Below are positions 35,790 to 44,119 of a stretch of 57,719 bases of DNA, in pieces. The notes beneath the pieces were generated by a model. It was not told the DNA's origin and searched no databases. It worked only from the letters and a program-made list of their open reading frames with translations. Numbering within the stretch: the first letter of the stretch is position 1; each line of letters begins with the position of its first letter. The stretch is taken from NCBI GenBank assembly GCA_030526155.1, contig JAUNDI010000005.1, positions 38,785-96,503 of the forward strand. Reading direction: 5' to 3'. The translations under genes and the position numbers were made by a program. Origin of the DNA: Bacteroidia bacterium. Lineage in GTDB: Bacteria > Bacteroidota > Bacteroidia > Bacteroidales > Marinilabiliaceae.

Positions 35790-36404
35790 TTATTCTTGAG
35801 GTAAATGAGCATTGATGTATTTAGACATCACATCAATAGCCACCTGGTTCAAGCCTCCTTGAGGCACTATTATATCAGCAAATCTCTTAGTTGGCTCGAC
35901 AAACTGAATATGGCTAGGCTTAACTGTCTTAGCGTAACGCTCTAGTACGGCTTGTGCATCTCTGCCGCGTTCAGCTATATCGCGTTGTATAACACGTGCT
36001 AATCTGTCGTCATCATCAGCATCTACGTAGACCTTAATATCTATCTCCTTACGTAGCTCCTCGTTACCAAGGATAAGGATGCCCTCTACTATTACCACCT
36101 CTGTAGGGTGTACCTCTATGGTCTCCTCGAGACGAGAGCAGGTAATATAGCTATATGTAGGCTGCTGTATAGATTTCCCGGCGCGTAAGTCGCGCACATG
36201 CTGCGCCAAGAGAGGAAATTCGATAGAGTCTGGGTGGTCGAAATTCTTCTTACGACGCTCCTCCAAAGGGAGGTGAGAGCTATCATAATAATATGCGTCT
36301 TGCGGTATTACGCTCACGCGTCCCTCACCCAAACGTGAAACTATTTGTCGTACTACGGTGGACTTTCCCGAACCAGTGCCACCTGCTATTCCAATAATCA
36401 ACAT
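35790..36404 (-). CDS. udk: uridine kinase
   Basis: Phosphorylates uridine and cytidine in pyrimidine salvage. The Walker A GIAGGTGSGKSTV is at residues 5-17, followed by IPQDAYYYDSSHL, NFDHPDSIEFPLL, VVIVEGILIL and RDIAERGRDAQAVLERYAKTVKPSHIQFVEPTKRFADIIVP; 204 aa is the normal size. First gene of the operon ending in murI. Its promoter region is shared with the divergent Dabb gene. Confidence 0.95.
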   Translation of the reverse strand: MLIIGIAGGTGSGKSTVVRQIVSRLGEGRVSVIPQDAYYYDSSHLPLEERRKKNFDHPDSIEFPLLAQHVRDLRAGKSIQQPTYSYITCSRLEETIEVHPTEVVIVEGILILGNEELRKEIDIKVYVDADDDDRLARVIQRDIAERGRDAQAVLERYAKTVKPSHIQFVEPTKRFADIIVPQGGLNQVAIDVMSKYINAHLPQE

Positions 36405-36418
36405 GACAATATATTTAC

Positions 36419-36440
36419 TATCTTTGCAAAGACAAACTTA
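36419..36440. promoter_or_regulatory. overlapping divergent -7 elements of udk and the Dabb gene
   Basis: Plus strand TATCTTTG (36419-36426) faces the Dabb gene (leader about 29 nt); minus strand TAAGTTTG (36440-36433) faces udk (leader about 25 nt). The palindrome CTTTGCAAAG (36422-36431) lies between and overlaps both predicted transcription starts. Neither box has a good TTG at the standard distance. Confidence 0.55.
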
Positions 36441-36458
36441 CGCAAAAAACTTATACAG

Positions 36459-36758
36459 ATGATAAAACATATCGTACTATTTAAGATGAAAGAGGATATT
36501 GAGGCAGCAGAGCTTCAAGAGAAGTTGGTCTCTATCCGTCAAGCATTACTTAACCTCAAAGGCGAGGTGCCTTCATTGAAGAGTATTGAGGTAGGCATCA
36601 ACTGTAATCCTAATGAGAAGTTTCATCTCTCGCTAATCTCTACACACGACGATATGGAGGGGTTGAAGGCATATGCTGTTCACCCAAAACATGTGGCAGT
36701 ATCACAGGATATACGTGCTATACTAGCAGAGCGTGCATGTAACGATTTCGAGTATTAA
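36459..36758 (+). CDS. Dabb (stress-responsive A/B barrel) domain protein
   Basis: 99 aa from the ATG at 36459; a longer in-frame reading from 36345 would run through udk and its promoter and is rejected. It begins MIKHIVLFKMKEDIEAAELQEKL and ends HPKHVAVSQDIRAILAERACNDFEY, the dimeric ferredoxin-like Dabb fold. In Bacteroidota such single-domain proteins are common and uncharacterised; related folds include monooxygenases and polyketide cyclases. No catalytic residue can be assigned with confidence beyond the conserved H4 and H82-type histidines. It precedes a small membrane protein gene by 24 bases. Confidence 0.87.
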   Translation: MIKHIVLFKMKEDIEAAELQEKLVSIRQALLNLKGEVPSLKSIEVGINCNPNEKFHLSLISTHDDMEGLKAYAVHPKHVAVSQDIRAILAERACNDFEY

Positions 36759-36782
36759 TCATCAAGAACAAATAGTATAACG

Positions 36783-37115
36783 ATGCAATTATCTTTCTTC
36801 AAGTTGCCAAAACATAAGGTATATGAGTACCAACCCCGTTTCTATGATCCTGACAAAGAGCGTTGGGAGGAGAAGAAGCGTGCCCTTGGCAAGGATTCTA
36901 TAGAGAACTATAAGAAGAAAGATCCTAATGCTATCCCAGAGGCCAATAAGATAGGGCAGCTCGTTAGGAGTGGTGCTATGCGAGCAAGGCATGAGCAGTT
37001 CCAACAGAAGATGCAAAAGCAGAAGAAGGTATCACGACTCATTGTGGTGGGCCTTGTTCTTGTTTTGTCCGTTATGGCCTATTGTGTGTTAAAGACTCAA
37101 CCTATAGTAGGATAA
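36783..37115 (+). CDS. small single-pass membrane protein upstream of mutL
   Basis: 110 aa, no recognised domain. A basic, Lys/Arg-rich cytoplasmic part (residues 1-82, with a conserved-looking YQPRFYDPDKERWEEKK near the N-terminus and coiled helical segments) is followed by one C-terminal hydrophobic helix (about 85-104, LIVVGLVLVLSVMAYCVL) and a five-residue tail. Genes of this shape often precede mutL in Bacteroidota; function unknown. It lies 19 bases before mutL, so it is probably cotranscribed. Confidence 0.82.
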   Translation: MQLSFFKLPKHKVYEYQPRFYDPDKERWEEKKRALGKDSIENYKKKDPNAIPEANKIGQLVRSGAMRARHEQFQQKMQKQKKVSRLIVVGLVLVLSVMAYCVLKTQPIVG

Positions 37116-37134
37116 CCGCTACGCGTACATAGTA

Positions 37135-39123
37135 ATGAGTGAGAATACAGGTAACGTTATCCGACAGCTACCCGACTCGGTAGCTAATATTATTGCGGCT
37201 GGAGAGGTAGTACAAAATCCGGCATCCGTACTCAAAGAGCTAGTGGAGAACTCCATAGACGCAGGAGCTACGGAGGTGCGCGTTGTGATAAAAGATGCGG
37301 GTAGGACCCTTATACAAGTTATAGATAATGGCTGCGGCATGAATGATATTGACGCTCGCTTGGCTTTTGAGCGTCATGCCACATCTAAGATACAATCAGC
37401 TTCAGATCTTATGCAGTTGCACACCATGGGTTTCCGTGGTGAGGCTCTTGCATCTATAGCTGCCGTGGCCCATGTGGACCTTATCACACGCAGAGAGCAA
37501 GACGAACTCGGTATAAAGGTAGAGATAGCAGGGTCGAAACTGATAAACGAGGAGCCTATAGTAGCCCCTAAGGGCAGTCAGTTTTGTGTAAAAGATCTCT
37601 TTTTCAATACCCCTGCACGTAGGAACTTCTTGAAGAAAGACTCTACCGAGTTGAAGAACTTAGAGACGGAGTTTATACGTATCGCTTTAGCGCATCCTGA
37701 TGTAGCGTTGACTTTTGTACATAATTCGCAGACATTGTACGACCTCAAGGCTGCTAATCTTAGGGTTAGAGTATCAGCGGTAGCAGGCAAAGCTATGTCG
37801 AAGTACCTACTGCCTATAGAGTGCGATAACGAAATAGTAAAGTTGAGCGGTTTTGTAGGTACTACTGAGAGTGCGCGCAAGACAGCGGGTAACCAGTACT
37901 TCATCGTAAATAATCGCTTTATGAAGAGCTCATATTTCCATAAAGCAATTATTGAGGCATATAGGAATATAATACCAAACGACCAGTCGCCCGCCTACTA
38001 TGTATATATGGACGTAGACCCGCAAACCATAGATGTAAATGTCCATCCACAGAAGACAGAGATAAAATTTGAGAACGACTCAGAGGTTTGGCGCATATTA
38101 AATGCAACTGTCAAAGAGTGCTTAGGCAAGAATAATATAATGCCGACAATAGACTTTGAGGTTGATAGTAATATAGCATTAAATATCCCTGCCAAAGGGG
38201 AGTATAATATGGACCAGATAGCAGACTTGCTATCCCTTGACCCAAGTAGGCGTATTGATATATATAACCCATTTGACAACGAGAGCGATAGTAAGTACAA
38301 ATCTGTACCATTTACGTACGATAGAGGTGAGGGGTGTACTGCTCCTGTACAGACATACACGAGTAAATTAGGTCAGGGTTCGTCTTATACAGGTGGAGGT
38401 TCGTATTCATCGTCATATTCGCATATCCCACAGCCAAGCACTAGAGGATGGGAGACGTTATATGAAGGGTTAGAGAAGCAGAGAGAAGAGCCGGTACAGC
38501 AGACATTAGATATTAATGTATCGACCATAGAGTCGGGGCTCAATTCTACGATACTCCCATCAGAACGCTTTTACCAATATAAGGGAAGGTATATAGTAGT
38601 ACAAGTTCAGGACGGACTAATGCTGATAGACCAGCGCAGAGCCCATGAGCGCATACAATATGACACTATTAGTGGTATGATAAGCAGTGGGCATGCTGCA
38701 TCACAGCCATTGATGTTCCCCGAGTACATAGCTATAGGAGCTGAAGATGCGTGTATAGTAGAAGAGCTATCCTCTGAACTATCGCGTGTAGGGCTAGAGG
38801 TAGAGTATTTGGCAGAAGAGGGTAACCTTAAGATAACAGCTATACCAGCGATTTTTGAGGTTGACCAAGCACGCTCCTTCATAGAGCAACTGATATACGA
38901 CTGTCAGAATGGAGAGATAGATATACAGGCGGGCATCCAAGAGTATGTATGTACGGCGGTAGCGGCACAATCTGCTATGCCATACGGCAAGATGCTAACC
39001 AACGAAGAGATGTCGTCATTATATGACAGACTATTCTCGTCGGCCTCTCCAGCGATGACGCCACGAGGCAAACGTATATTTGCCCTATTGGATGATAATA
39101 CATTAAATAGTATGTTTGCATAA
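37135..39123 (+). CDS. mutL: DNA mismatch repair protein MutL
   Basis: Coordinates mismatch repair after MutS recognition. The GHKL ATPase domain (residues 1-330) shows IRQLPDSVANIIAAGEVVQNPASVLKELVENSIDAG, DNGCGMN and TMGFRGEALASI; then a low-complexity Ser/Tyr/Gly linker (about 410-440), and the C-terminal dimerisation domain (about 475-662). The zinc-binding endonuclease motif DQHA(X)2E(X)4E is not intact: it reads LIDQRRAHERIQYD, i.e. DQRRAHERIQYD. CPH-type C-terminal motifs are also absent (the corresponding end reads SPAMTPRGKRIFALL). It therefore may lack nicking activity. 662 aa. Confidence 0.94.
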   Translation: MSENTGNVIRQLPDSVANIIAAGEVVQNPASVLKELVENSIDAGATEVRVVIKDAGRTLIQVIDNGCGMNDIDARLAFERHATSKIQSASDLMQLHTMGFRGEALASIAAVAHVDLITRREQDELGIKVEIAGSKLINEEPIVAPKGSQFCVKDLFFNTPARRNFLKKDSTELKNLETEFIRIALAHPDVALTFVHNSQTLYDLKAANLRVRVSAVAGKAMSKYLLPIECDNEIVKLSGFVGTTESARKTAGNQYFIVNNRFMKSSYFHKAIIEAYRNIIPNDQSPAYYVYMDVDPQTIDVNVHPQKTEIKFENDSEVWRILNATVKECLGKNNIMPTIDFEVDSNIALNIPAKGEYNMDQIADLLSLDPSRRIDIYNPFDNESDSKYKSVPFTYDRGEGCTAPVQTYTSKLGQGSSYTGGGSYSSSYSHIPQPSTRGWETLYEGLEKQREEPVQQTLDINVSTIESGLNSTILPSERFYQYKGRYIVVQVQDGLMLIDQRRAHERIQYDTISGMISSGHAASQPLMFPEYIAIGAEDACIVEELSSELSRVGLEVEYLAEEGNLKITAIPAIFEVDQARSFIEQLIYDCQNGEIDIQAGIQEYVCTAVAAQSAMPYGKMLTNEEMSSLYDRLFSSASPAMTPRGKRIFALLDDNTLNSMFA

Positions 39124-39134
39124 AACTTGAAGAT

Positions 39135-39920
39135 ATGCCACCGATTTCCGCAGCATCAAAGAATATCATTATCATAAACGCCCTAGCCTTTATGGCGTCA
39201 TATCTGTTGACCAATATTGGTATCAACGAGATATTTGGGTTACATTACTGGGGGGCGTCATCCTTCCAAGTATGGCAGCTTGTAACGTTTATGTTTCTTC
39301 ATGGGAGTTTCTCTCACCTATTCTTCAATATGTTTGCCGTATATATGTTCGGTGCGCCTATTGAGCAGTATTTTGGGACGAAGAGATATGTTATATATTA
39401 CTTAGTCACAGGTATAGGTTCGGGCTTGATACAAGAGATAGCCCTATTCTTTGAGATACAACCCTTCATAAAAGCGGTAGATGCCTGCATGTCGAACATT
39501 ACCAACGAGTCGTTGAACGCCCTACTATCTCAATATGGCCCAGGCTCGCAGAAATGTGCGATACTCATAAACGAATTCTTTGGTAAGGTAAGTGGAATGC
39601 CAATTCATGAGGCGACACCGATTGCTAGACACTTTTTGATGGAGTATCAAGACGCCTGGATAGCTAGTCATAATACTATTGGTGCATCAGGAGCGGTCTT
39701 TGGTTTGCTTTTGGCCTTTGGTATGCTATATCCTAATGCTAGGATATTCCTATTCTTCCTCATACCATTAAAGGCAAAGTACTTTGTGATATTATATGGT
39801 GCCATAGAACTATTTGAGGGTATTGGAGTAGGGTTCCAGCCTGACAATGTTGCACATTGGGCACATTTGGGCGGTATGCTATTTGGCATTATTCTGATTC
39901 TTAAGTGGAGGAGAGAATGA
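39135..39920 (+). CDS. rhomboid-family intramembrane serine protease with long inserted loop
   Basis: Predicted to cleave membrane substrates within the bilayer. 261 aa with six membrane segments; catalytic S185 in IGASGAVFG and H244 in HWAHLGG; the TM2 signature HGSFSHLFFNMFAVYMFG is intact. Between TM3 and TM4 there is an extra segment of about 70 residues (about 105-178, with several Cys) on the outside of the fold, longer than in E. coli GlpG. It starts 12 bases after mutL and overlaps the second rhomboid by 4 bp (ATGA). Substrate unknown. Confidence 0.9.
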   Translation: MPPISAASKNIIIINALAFMASYLLTNIGINEIFGLHYWGASSFQVWQLVTFMFLHGSFSHLFFNMFAVYMFGAPIEQYFGTKRYVIYYLVTGIGSGLIQEIALFFEIQPFIKAVDACMSNITNESLNALLSQYGPGSQKCAILINEFFGKVSGMPIHEATPIARHFLMEYQDAWIASHNTIGASGAVFGLLLAFGMLYPNARIFLFFLIPLKAKYFVILYGAIELFEGIGVGFQPDNVAHWAHLGGMLFGIILILKWRRE

Positions 39921-40756
39921 GCAATAGACTTTGGCAGAGATTTACGGAAGACAAGGTAGCGATGTTGGTATATATAAACATTGCTGTCTTTGTGTTTGTG
40001 AGATTGATGGACTTCATCAGTCTAGTTGGATTGATGCCAAATATGTGGGTGTTGGACTTTTTGGAGATTCCCTCATCAGATATTGTCATTACACTATTGA
40101 CACGTCCGTGGACAATAGTTACATATATGTTTACCCATTATGACTTTGTTCACATTATATTCAACCTTATAGCGCTATATTGGTTTGGTAAACTGATGTC
40201 GGCACTAGTGGGGGAGCACCTAATATTACGAACCTATCTTATAGGAGGTATTGCGGGAGCCATTGCGTATTTTATTGCGCCATTGGCGTTGGTGCCTTTA
40301 CATAGTCATATGCTTGGAGCCTCGGCAGCGGTAATGGCCATTATCCTATGCGTATCGGTAATGTACCCTAGGTATACTATTAGACTTGTTCTGATAGGAG
40401 AGGTAAAGTTAGGTTGGGTTGCAGCAGCGTATGTGCTAATAGACATACTGAGTATACCTGGGTTATCCAACGTAGGGGGACATATAGCTCATTTAGGTGG
40501 AGCAGTTGCAGGTATAATATTAGCATTGATATGGAAGAATAGAGGTATACCTACTAGTGGGCTTAGCAAGTGGTTTAGGAGAAGACACTTGAAGATAGTA
40601 CGAGGAGGTATGGCAGATGCTGATATGGAGTGGAACCGCAAGAAGGTAGAGAGGATAGCAGAGATAGATAGAATCTTGGACAAGATAAAGGCATCGGGCT
40701 ATGACAGTCTCACGGAGGAGGAGCGACAGGCATTACTCAACGAGTCGAAGAGATGA
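39917..40756 (+). CDS. second rhomboid-family protease
   Basis: 279 aa from the ATG at 39917, which overlaps the previous stop (ATGA); an upstream ATG at 39905 lies inside the first rhomboid and is not preferred. The TM core has THYDFVHIIFNLIALYWFG, S136 in LGASAAVMA (GxSx but without the usual GxSG glycine) and H192 in HIAHLGG. After the last membrane helix a basic cytoplasmic tail of about 70 residues (KWFRRRHLKIVRGGM ... EEERQALLNESKR) follows, a rhomboid-C-terminal-type tail known from Bacteroidota. The tail carries a helical pair. Overlaps the EEP gene by 4 bp. Confidence 0.88.
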   Translation: MSNRLWQRFTEDKVAMLVYINIAVFVFVRLMDFISLVGLMPNMWVLDFLEIPSSDIVITLLTRPWTIVTYMFTHYDFVHIIFNLIALYWFGKLMSALVGEHLILRTYLIGGIAGAIAYFIAPLALVPLHSHMLGASAAVMAIILCVSVMYPRYTIRLVLIGEVKLGWVAAAYVLIDILSIPGLSNVGGHIAHLGGAVAGIILALIWKNRGIPTSGLSKWFRRRHLKIVRGGMADADMEWNRKKVERIAEIDRILDKIKASGYDSLTEEERQALLNESKR

Positions 40757-41811
40757 AAGCGCTACTCAATATATTGACACTGATAGTGACGGTAGTTATC
40801 GCCCTGGCGACATGTGTGACATACTACTCGTCGTACATTGAACCCGACAAACTTGGGACATTTGTACTTATTCAGTATGCCTTCCCATATTTATGGGTGG
40901 TCAATATTATTGTGTTAGTATTACAAGTAATATTACGTCCGAATTGGAGAATTGCTATACCTGTATTAGCAGCTATAGTGACATTTAACGGAGCCATATC
41001 TGTATTTAATATAAGCACATCAGATATTCCAAAGGACAAGAAGACAATAAAGGTACTTACATATAATGTACACTATATGTCTATGGCACCTATAGACTCC
41101 ATAGGCAGTTTTCTTGAGGCACAGAATGCAGATATACTATGTTTGCAAGAGTGCGACGCTAGGAATTACAAGAAGATAAAGAAGTGGGTAAAAGCCTACC
41201 CATATATGCTTGCCCATTCAGCCAAGAAGAAGAAAAATATCTCGGGAGATAAGCAGCTTCTATTGTCTAAGTATCCAATAAAAGAGAATAGGTTAGGAGG
41301 CGATATAGATACATATATACAGCGTGCAGAGGTAACAATAGGGGGAGAGAAGATAACGATACTCAATTGTCATTTAGCCTCTATTGGGTTGCATTCGGAA
41401 GAGATAAAGGTATTTGACCCAAGTCTATTACCAGAGCAAGAGAAGAGCAATGTAAAGAAGCAGCTCAAGACGACACATAACAAGATGAGAGACGCCTACC
41501 ATAGGCGACAAGAACAGACTAGGGATATAGCCAAGACAATAGAATCTATAAGTACTCCTATATTGCTATGTGGAGATTTCAATGATACTCCTATTTCATA
41601 CACCTATCAAGTTGTACATAAGAGAGGTATGAAAGACTCCTTTATAGAGGCAGGCAATGGACTTGGTAACACCTATAATGGCAATTTACCACCTATACGT
41701 ATAGACTATATATGGCATACAGACGATATGGAAGCTGTATATTATAAAGAACATAGGGTAGAGTATTCCGACCACTTCCCGGTGTGTGCCACTATAGTAT
41801 TGAAAGATTAG
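40753..41811 (+). CDS. membrane-anchored endonuclease/exonuclease/phosphatase family protein
   Basis: 352 aa. Residues 1-90 hold three hydrophobic helices, then the EEP fold: VLTYNVHYM (about 99-107), ADILCLQECDARNY (about 121-134), ILNCHLASIGLH (about 201-212), LCGDFNDTP (about 276-284) and RIDYIWH ... YSDHFPVCATI (about 318-345), i.e. all metal-binding and catalytic Asp/His/Asn/Glu. The substrate may be a phospholipid head group, an inositol phosphate or nucleic acid. The rhomboid-rhomboid-EEP chain is coupled by ATGA overlaps and is a recurring Bacteroidota arrangement after mutL. Its last 4 bases overlap the convergent methyltransferase gene. Confidence 0.88.
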   Translation: MKALLNILTLIVTVVIALATCVTYYSSYIEPDKLGTFVLIQYAFPYLWVVNIIVLVLQVILRPNWRIAIPVLAAIVTFNGAISVFNISTSDIPKDKKTIKVLTYNVHYMSMAPIDSIGSFLEAQNADILCLQECDARNYKKIKKWVKAYPYMLAHSAKKKKNISGDKQLLLSKYPIKENRLGGDIDTYIQRAEVTIGGEKITILNCHLASIGLHSEEIKVFDPSLLPEQEKSNVKKQLKTTHNKMRDAYHRRQEQTRDIAKTIESISTPILLCGDFNDTPISYTYQVVHKRGMKDSFIEAGNGLGNTYNGNLPPIRIDYIWHTDDMEAVYYKEHRVEYSDHFPVCATIVLKD

Positions 41812-42530
41812 CACCTCAGATAATAATCACTTACTAGTGCCTTAAACTCGGCACTCTTTTGAGAAGGTGCATCATCTATTATTAGTTCCGATTCCAAGAG
41901 AGGTATATTTTGGCGAGAGTATTGGATTACTACGCGCTTTGGTTGTTTGTTTCTATTAGGGAATATCTTGGTAATGTGATTTGCGTAGAGACCCTTTGTG
42001 AGGCAGAAGGCTGTCAGCTCCTCTGCCGCATAAGTAGGAATGATTACAGAGAATTGGCCATTGTCAGATAATAACCTTGCGGCGGACGATGCTAGCTCCT
42101 CGAAGCTAAGGCTTAAGGCATGGCGAGCCAGGGTGCGCTTAGAGTCGGGGCATGTAAGCGTACCATTATAGAAAGGCGGATTACAGAGGATGAGGTCGTA
42201 TTTTGTGGAGGGGGCGAAATTTTGTATATCCGACTGTATAACAGATAGGCGCGAGGCGAAAGGAGATAGAGAGAAATTGTCAGAAGCTTGAGAGGCGCTA
42301 TCAGCATCTATCTCTACAGCAGTTATTACGGCATTAGGTAGACGTTGAGCAGCGATAAGTGAGACTACGCCTGTACCTGCGCCGATATCTAGGATATTAG
42401 GATTAGGGGTAGAAGATAGGAAGTCCACTTTTGACAAGAGCCCCAAAAGTACGCCATCAGTACCTACCTTCATAGCGCATTTATCTTGGTATACTTTAAA
42501 CTGCTTAAACTCGAAATAGTTGTTTGCCAT
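41808..42530 (-). CDS. tRNA1(Val) adenine-37 N6-methyltransferase-like
   Basis: SAM-dependent methyltransferase, 240 aa: FKQFKVYQDKCAMKVGTDGVLLG at the start, SAM loop ILDIGAGTGVVSLIAAQRL (about residues 45-63), VEID (about 72), and the N6-methyltransferase catalytic motif NPPFYNGT (about 118-125). This is the TrmN6/YfiC signature, expected to make m6A37 in tRNA-Val. It is separated from the next minus-strand gene by a 172-base gap with a repeat. It overlaps the EEP gene by 4 bp tail-to-tail. Confidence 0.87.
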   Translation of the reverse strand: MANNYFEFKQFKVYQDKCAMKVGTDGVLLGLLSKVDFLSSTPNPNILDIGAGTGVVSLIAAQRLPNAVITAVEIDADSASQASDNFSLSPFASRLSVIQSDIQNFAPSTKYDLILCNPPFYNGTLTCPDSKRTLARHALSLSFEELASSAARLLSDNGQFSVIIPTYAAEELTAFCLTKGLYANHITKIFPNRNKQPKRVVIQYSRQNIPLLESELIIDDAPSQKSAEFKALVSDYYLRC

Positions 42531-42605
42531 AAGCTACAAAGAGAAGATTGTGACTATAATAAAAAGGATGTTTATCTATATACGCTCTGTGTTGAGCCTG
42601 GTTAT

Positions 42606-42640
42606 AGCGAGGTATGAGCGAGCATAGAGAGAGGTATAAG
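42606..42640 (+). repeat. dispersed repeat family 2, copy 2
   Basis: AGCGAGGTATGAGCGAG (42606-42622) is identical to 124-140, followed by GAGGTATAAG (42631-42640). It lies in the gap between the methyltransferase gene and the TIGR02757 gene, which contains nothing else I can identify. Confidence 0.65.
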
Positions 42641-42702
42641 ACGGCAGAACTTATGAAAAGTTATGGTAATATATACTACCTAGGCAAATAGGATATAGGC
42701 TA

Positions 42703-43455
42703 TTACTCCATATCCATACTAAACAACGCGAAGTCGTATGCCACGGGGTCGTCGGGGCGGAATTCCCTTAGTTTATTAGTTATTGCCATTGCAGTCTTCC
42801 AGTCCTTACCATTTTTAGTAATGAACCCTAGATTAAGCGCCACATTACCCACGTGGACATCGAGAGGGAGGACAAGATTCTCCTTTTTTATGCTCTGCCA
42901 CAAGCCGAAATCTACGCCACGGTCATTAGGTCTTACCATCCAACGAAGGTACATACATATACGCTTTGCAGCCGACTCCTTAAGCAGATTAGGGACATGC
43001 TTTTGGGTATGAGGATCGAGGAAAGGGAGCATTGTGTTTCGGAGATTGATGATAGAAGACCTTATGCTATTATCATCGGGGCTAGGAGCGAATACAGACT
43101 CTAGTCCGCCGTGCTCCTTATATATATGGCGCAAAGCGCGGACGAAACAAGGAAGATCGGTATCCTTGAAAGTACGGTATACGAAAGATTGGAGAGCGTC
43201 TATTTCGCTCTCTGAAGCATTTAGGACGAAATCGGCAGGTGCGTTATCGAAGCGACGCATCATCTCGTTAGCCGACTTTATGATAGCCTTACGATTGCCC
43301 CATGCTAGGGTAGCAGCTAGGAAGCCCGATATTTCGATATCCTCCTTAGAAGAGAAACGGTGAGGGATACTTATGGGATCGTTCTCTATGAAATCGGGGC
43401 ATTCATACTGCTGGACCTTTGCATCCAGTATCTCTTTAATATTATGAGGAAGCAT
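42703..43455 (-). CDS. TIGR02757 family protein
   Basis: 250 aa cytoplasmic helical protein. Recognised by the N-terminal KVQQYECPDFIENDPISIPHRF and the central FLAATLAWGNRKAIIKSANEMM and WMVRPNDRGVDFGLW segments, with the C-terminal PLDVHVGNVALNLGF and DDPVAYDFALFSMDME. The pattern resembles helix-hairpin-helix base-excision glycosylases, but I see no proven activity. It is the last gene of the minus run, seven bases after lolD. Confidence 0.85.
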   Translation of the reverse strand: MLPHNIKEILDAKVQQYECPDFIENDPISIPHRFSSKEDIEISGFLAATLAWGNRKAIIKSANEMMRRFDNAPADFVLNASESEIDALQSFVYRTFKDTDLPCFVRALRHIYKEHGGLESVFAPSPDDNSIRSSIINLRNTMLPFLDPHTQKHVPNLLKESAAKRICMYLRWMVRPNDRGVDFGLWQSIKKENLVLPLDVHVGNVALNLGFITKNGKDWKTAMAITNKLREFRPDDPVAYDFALFSMDME

Positions 43456-43461
43456 ATATGG

Positions 43462-44115
43462 CTACAACTCTATTAGTCCGTCCTTTATTTTAATCATACG
43501 GTCACAGCACTCAGCCATCTTCATATCATGCGTTACGATGACGAAAGTCTGCCCATACTCCTCGCGAAGGGAGAAGAAAAGCTCTTGTAGTTCGCGTGCA
43601 TTATGTGAGTCGAGATTACCCGAAGGCTCATCAGCGAATACCACGCTAGGGTTGCATGCTAGGGCACGAGCGATAGCGACGCGTTGTTTTTCGCCGCCGG
43701 ACAATTCGGAAGGCTTATGGTTAAGGCGGCTATCCAATTTAAGGAACGAGAGAAGTTCCTTAGCGCGCTCCTCGGCGAATTTATCAGACTTACCACCTAT
43801 TTGGCAAGGGAGCATAACATTCTCCAGTGCGGTAAATTCGGGGAGGAGTTGGTGAAATTGGAATACGAAGCCGATATGTCTATTACGGAAAGTGGAGAGG
43901 TCGTTATCAGACAAGGCAGATATATCCTGGCCAGCTATTTTGACGGACCCCATAGAGGGGCGGTCGAGCGTACCAAGAATCTGCAGGAGGGTAGTTTTAC
44001 CAGCTCCACTCTGACCTACGATAGCCACTACCTCGCGCTCCTTGATATGGAGGTCTATACCCTTAAGTACTTCGAGAGAGCCAAAACTCTTGTGTATATT
44101 TTCTGCTATTACCAT
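43462..44115 (-). CDS. lolD: ABC transporter ATP-binding protein, LolD-like
   Basis: ATPase of the lipoprotein-release system or a related MacB-type exporter. 217 aa: Walker [13 protein letters not shown] (about residues 33-44), Q-loop [25 protein letters not shown], signature [15 protein letters not shown] (about 138-152) and Walker [14 protein letters not shown]. The [10 protein letters not shown] and EPSGNLD strings favour LolD. No permease with the LolCE/FtsX shape is adjacent; the nearest partner is a TlpA-like gene coupled by 4 bases upstream. Confidence 0.88.
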   Translation of the reverse strand: MVIAENIHKSFGSLEVLKGIDLHIKEREVVAIVGQSGAGKTTLLQILGTLDRPSMGSVKIAGQDISALSDNDLSTFRNRHIGFVFQFHQLLPEFTALENVMLPCQIGGKSDKFAEERAKELLSFLKLDSRLNHKPSELSGGEKQRVAIARALACNPSVVFADEPSGNLDSHNARELQELFFSLREEYGQTFVIVTHDMKMAECCDRMIKIKDGLIEL

Positions 44116-44119
44116 TATA

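Noticed and set aside
36345-36458. Long N-terminal extension of the Dabb protein
   Set aside because: It would read through udk and its promoter on the other strand; family members begin at MIKHIVLF.
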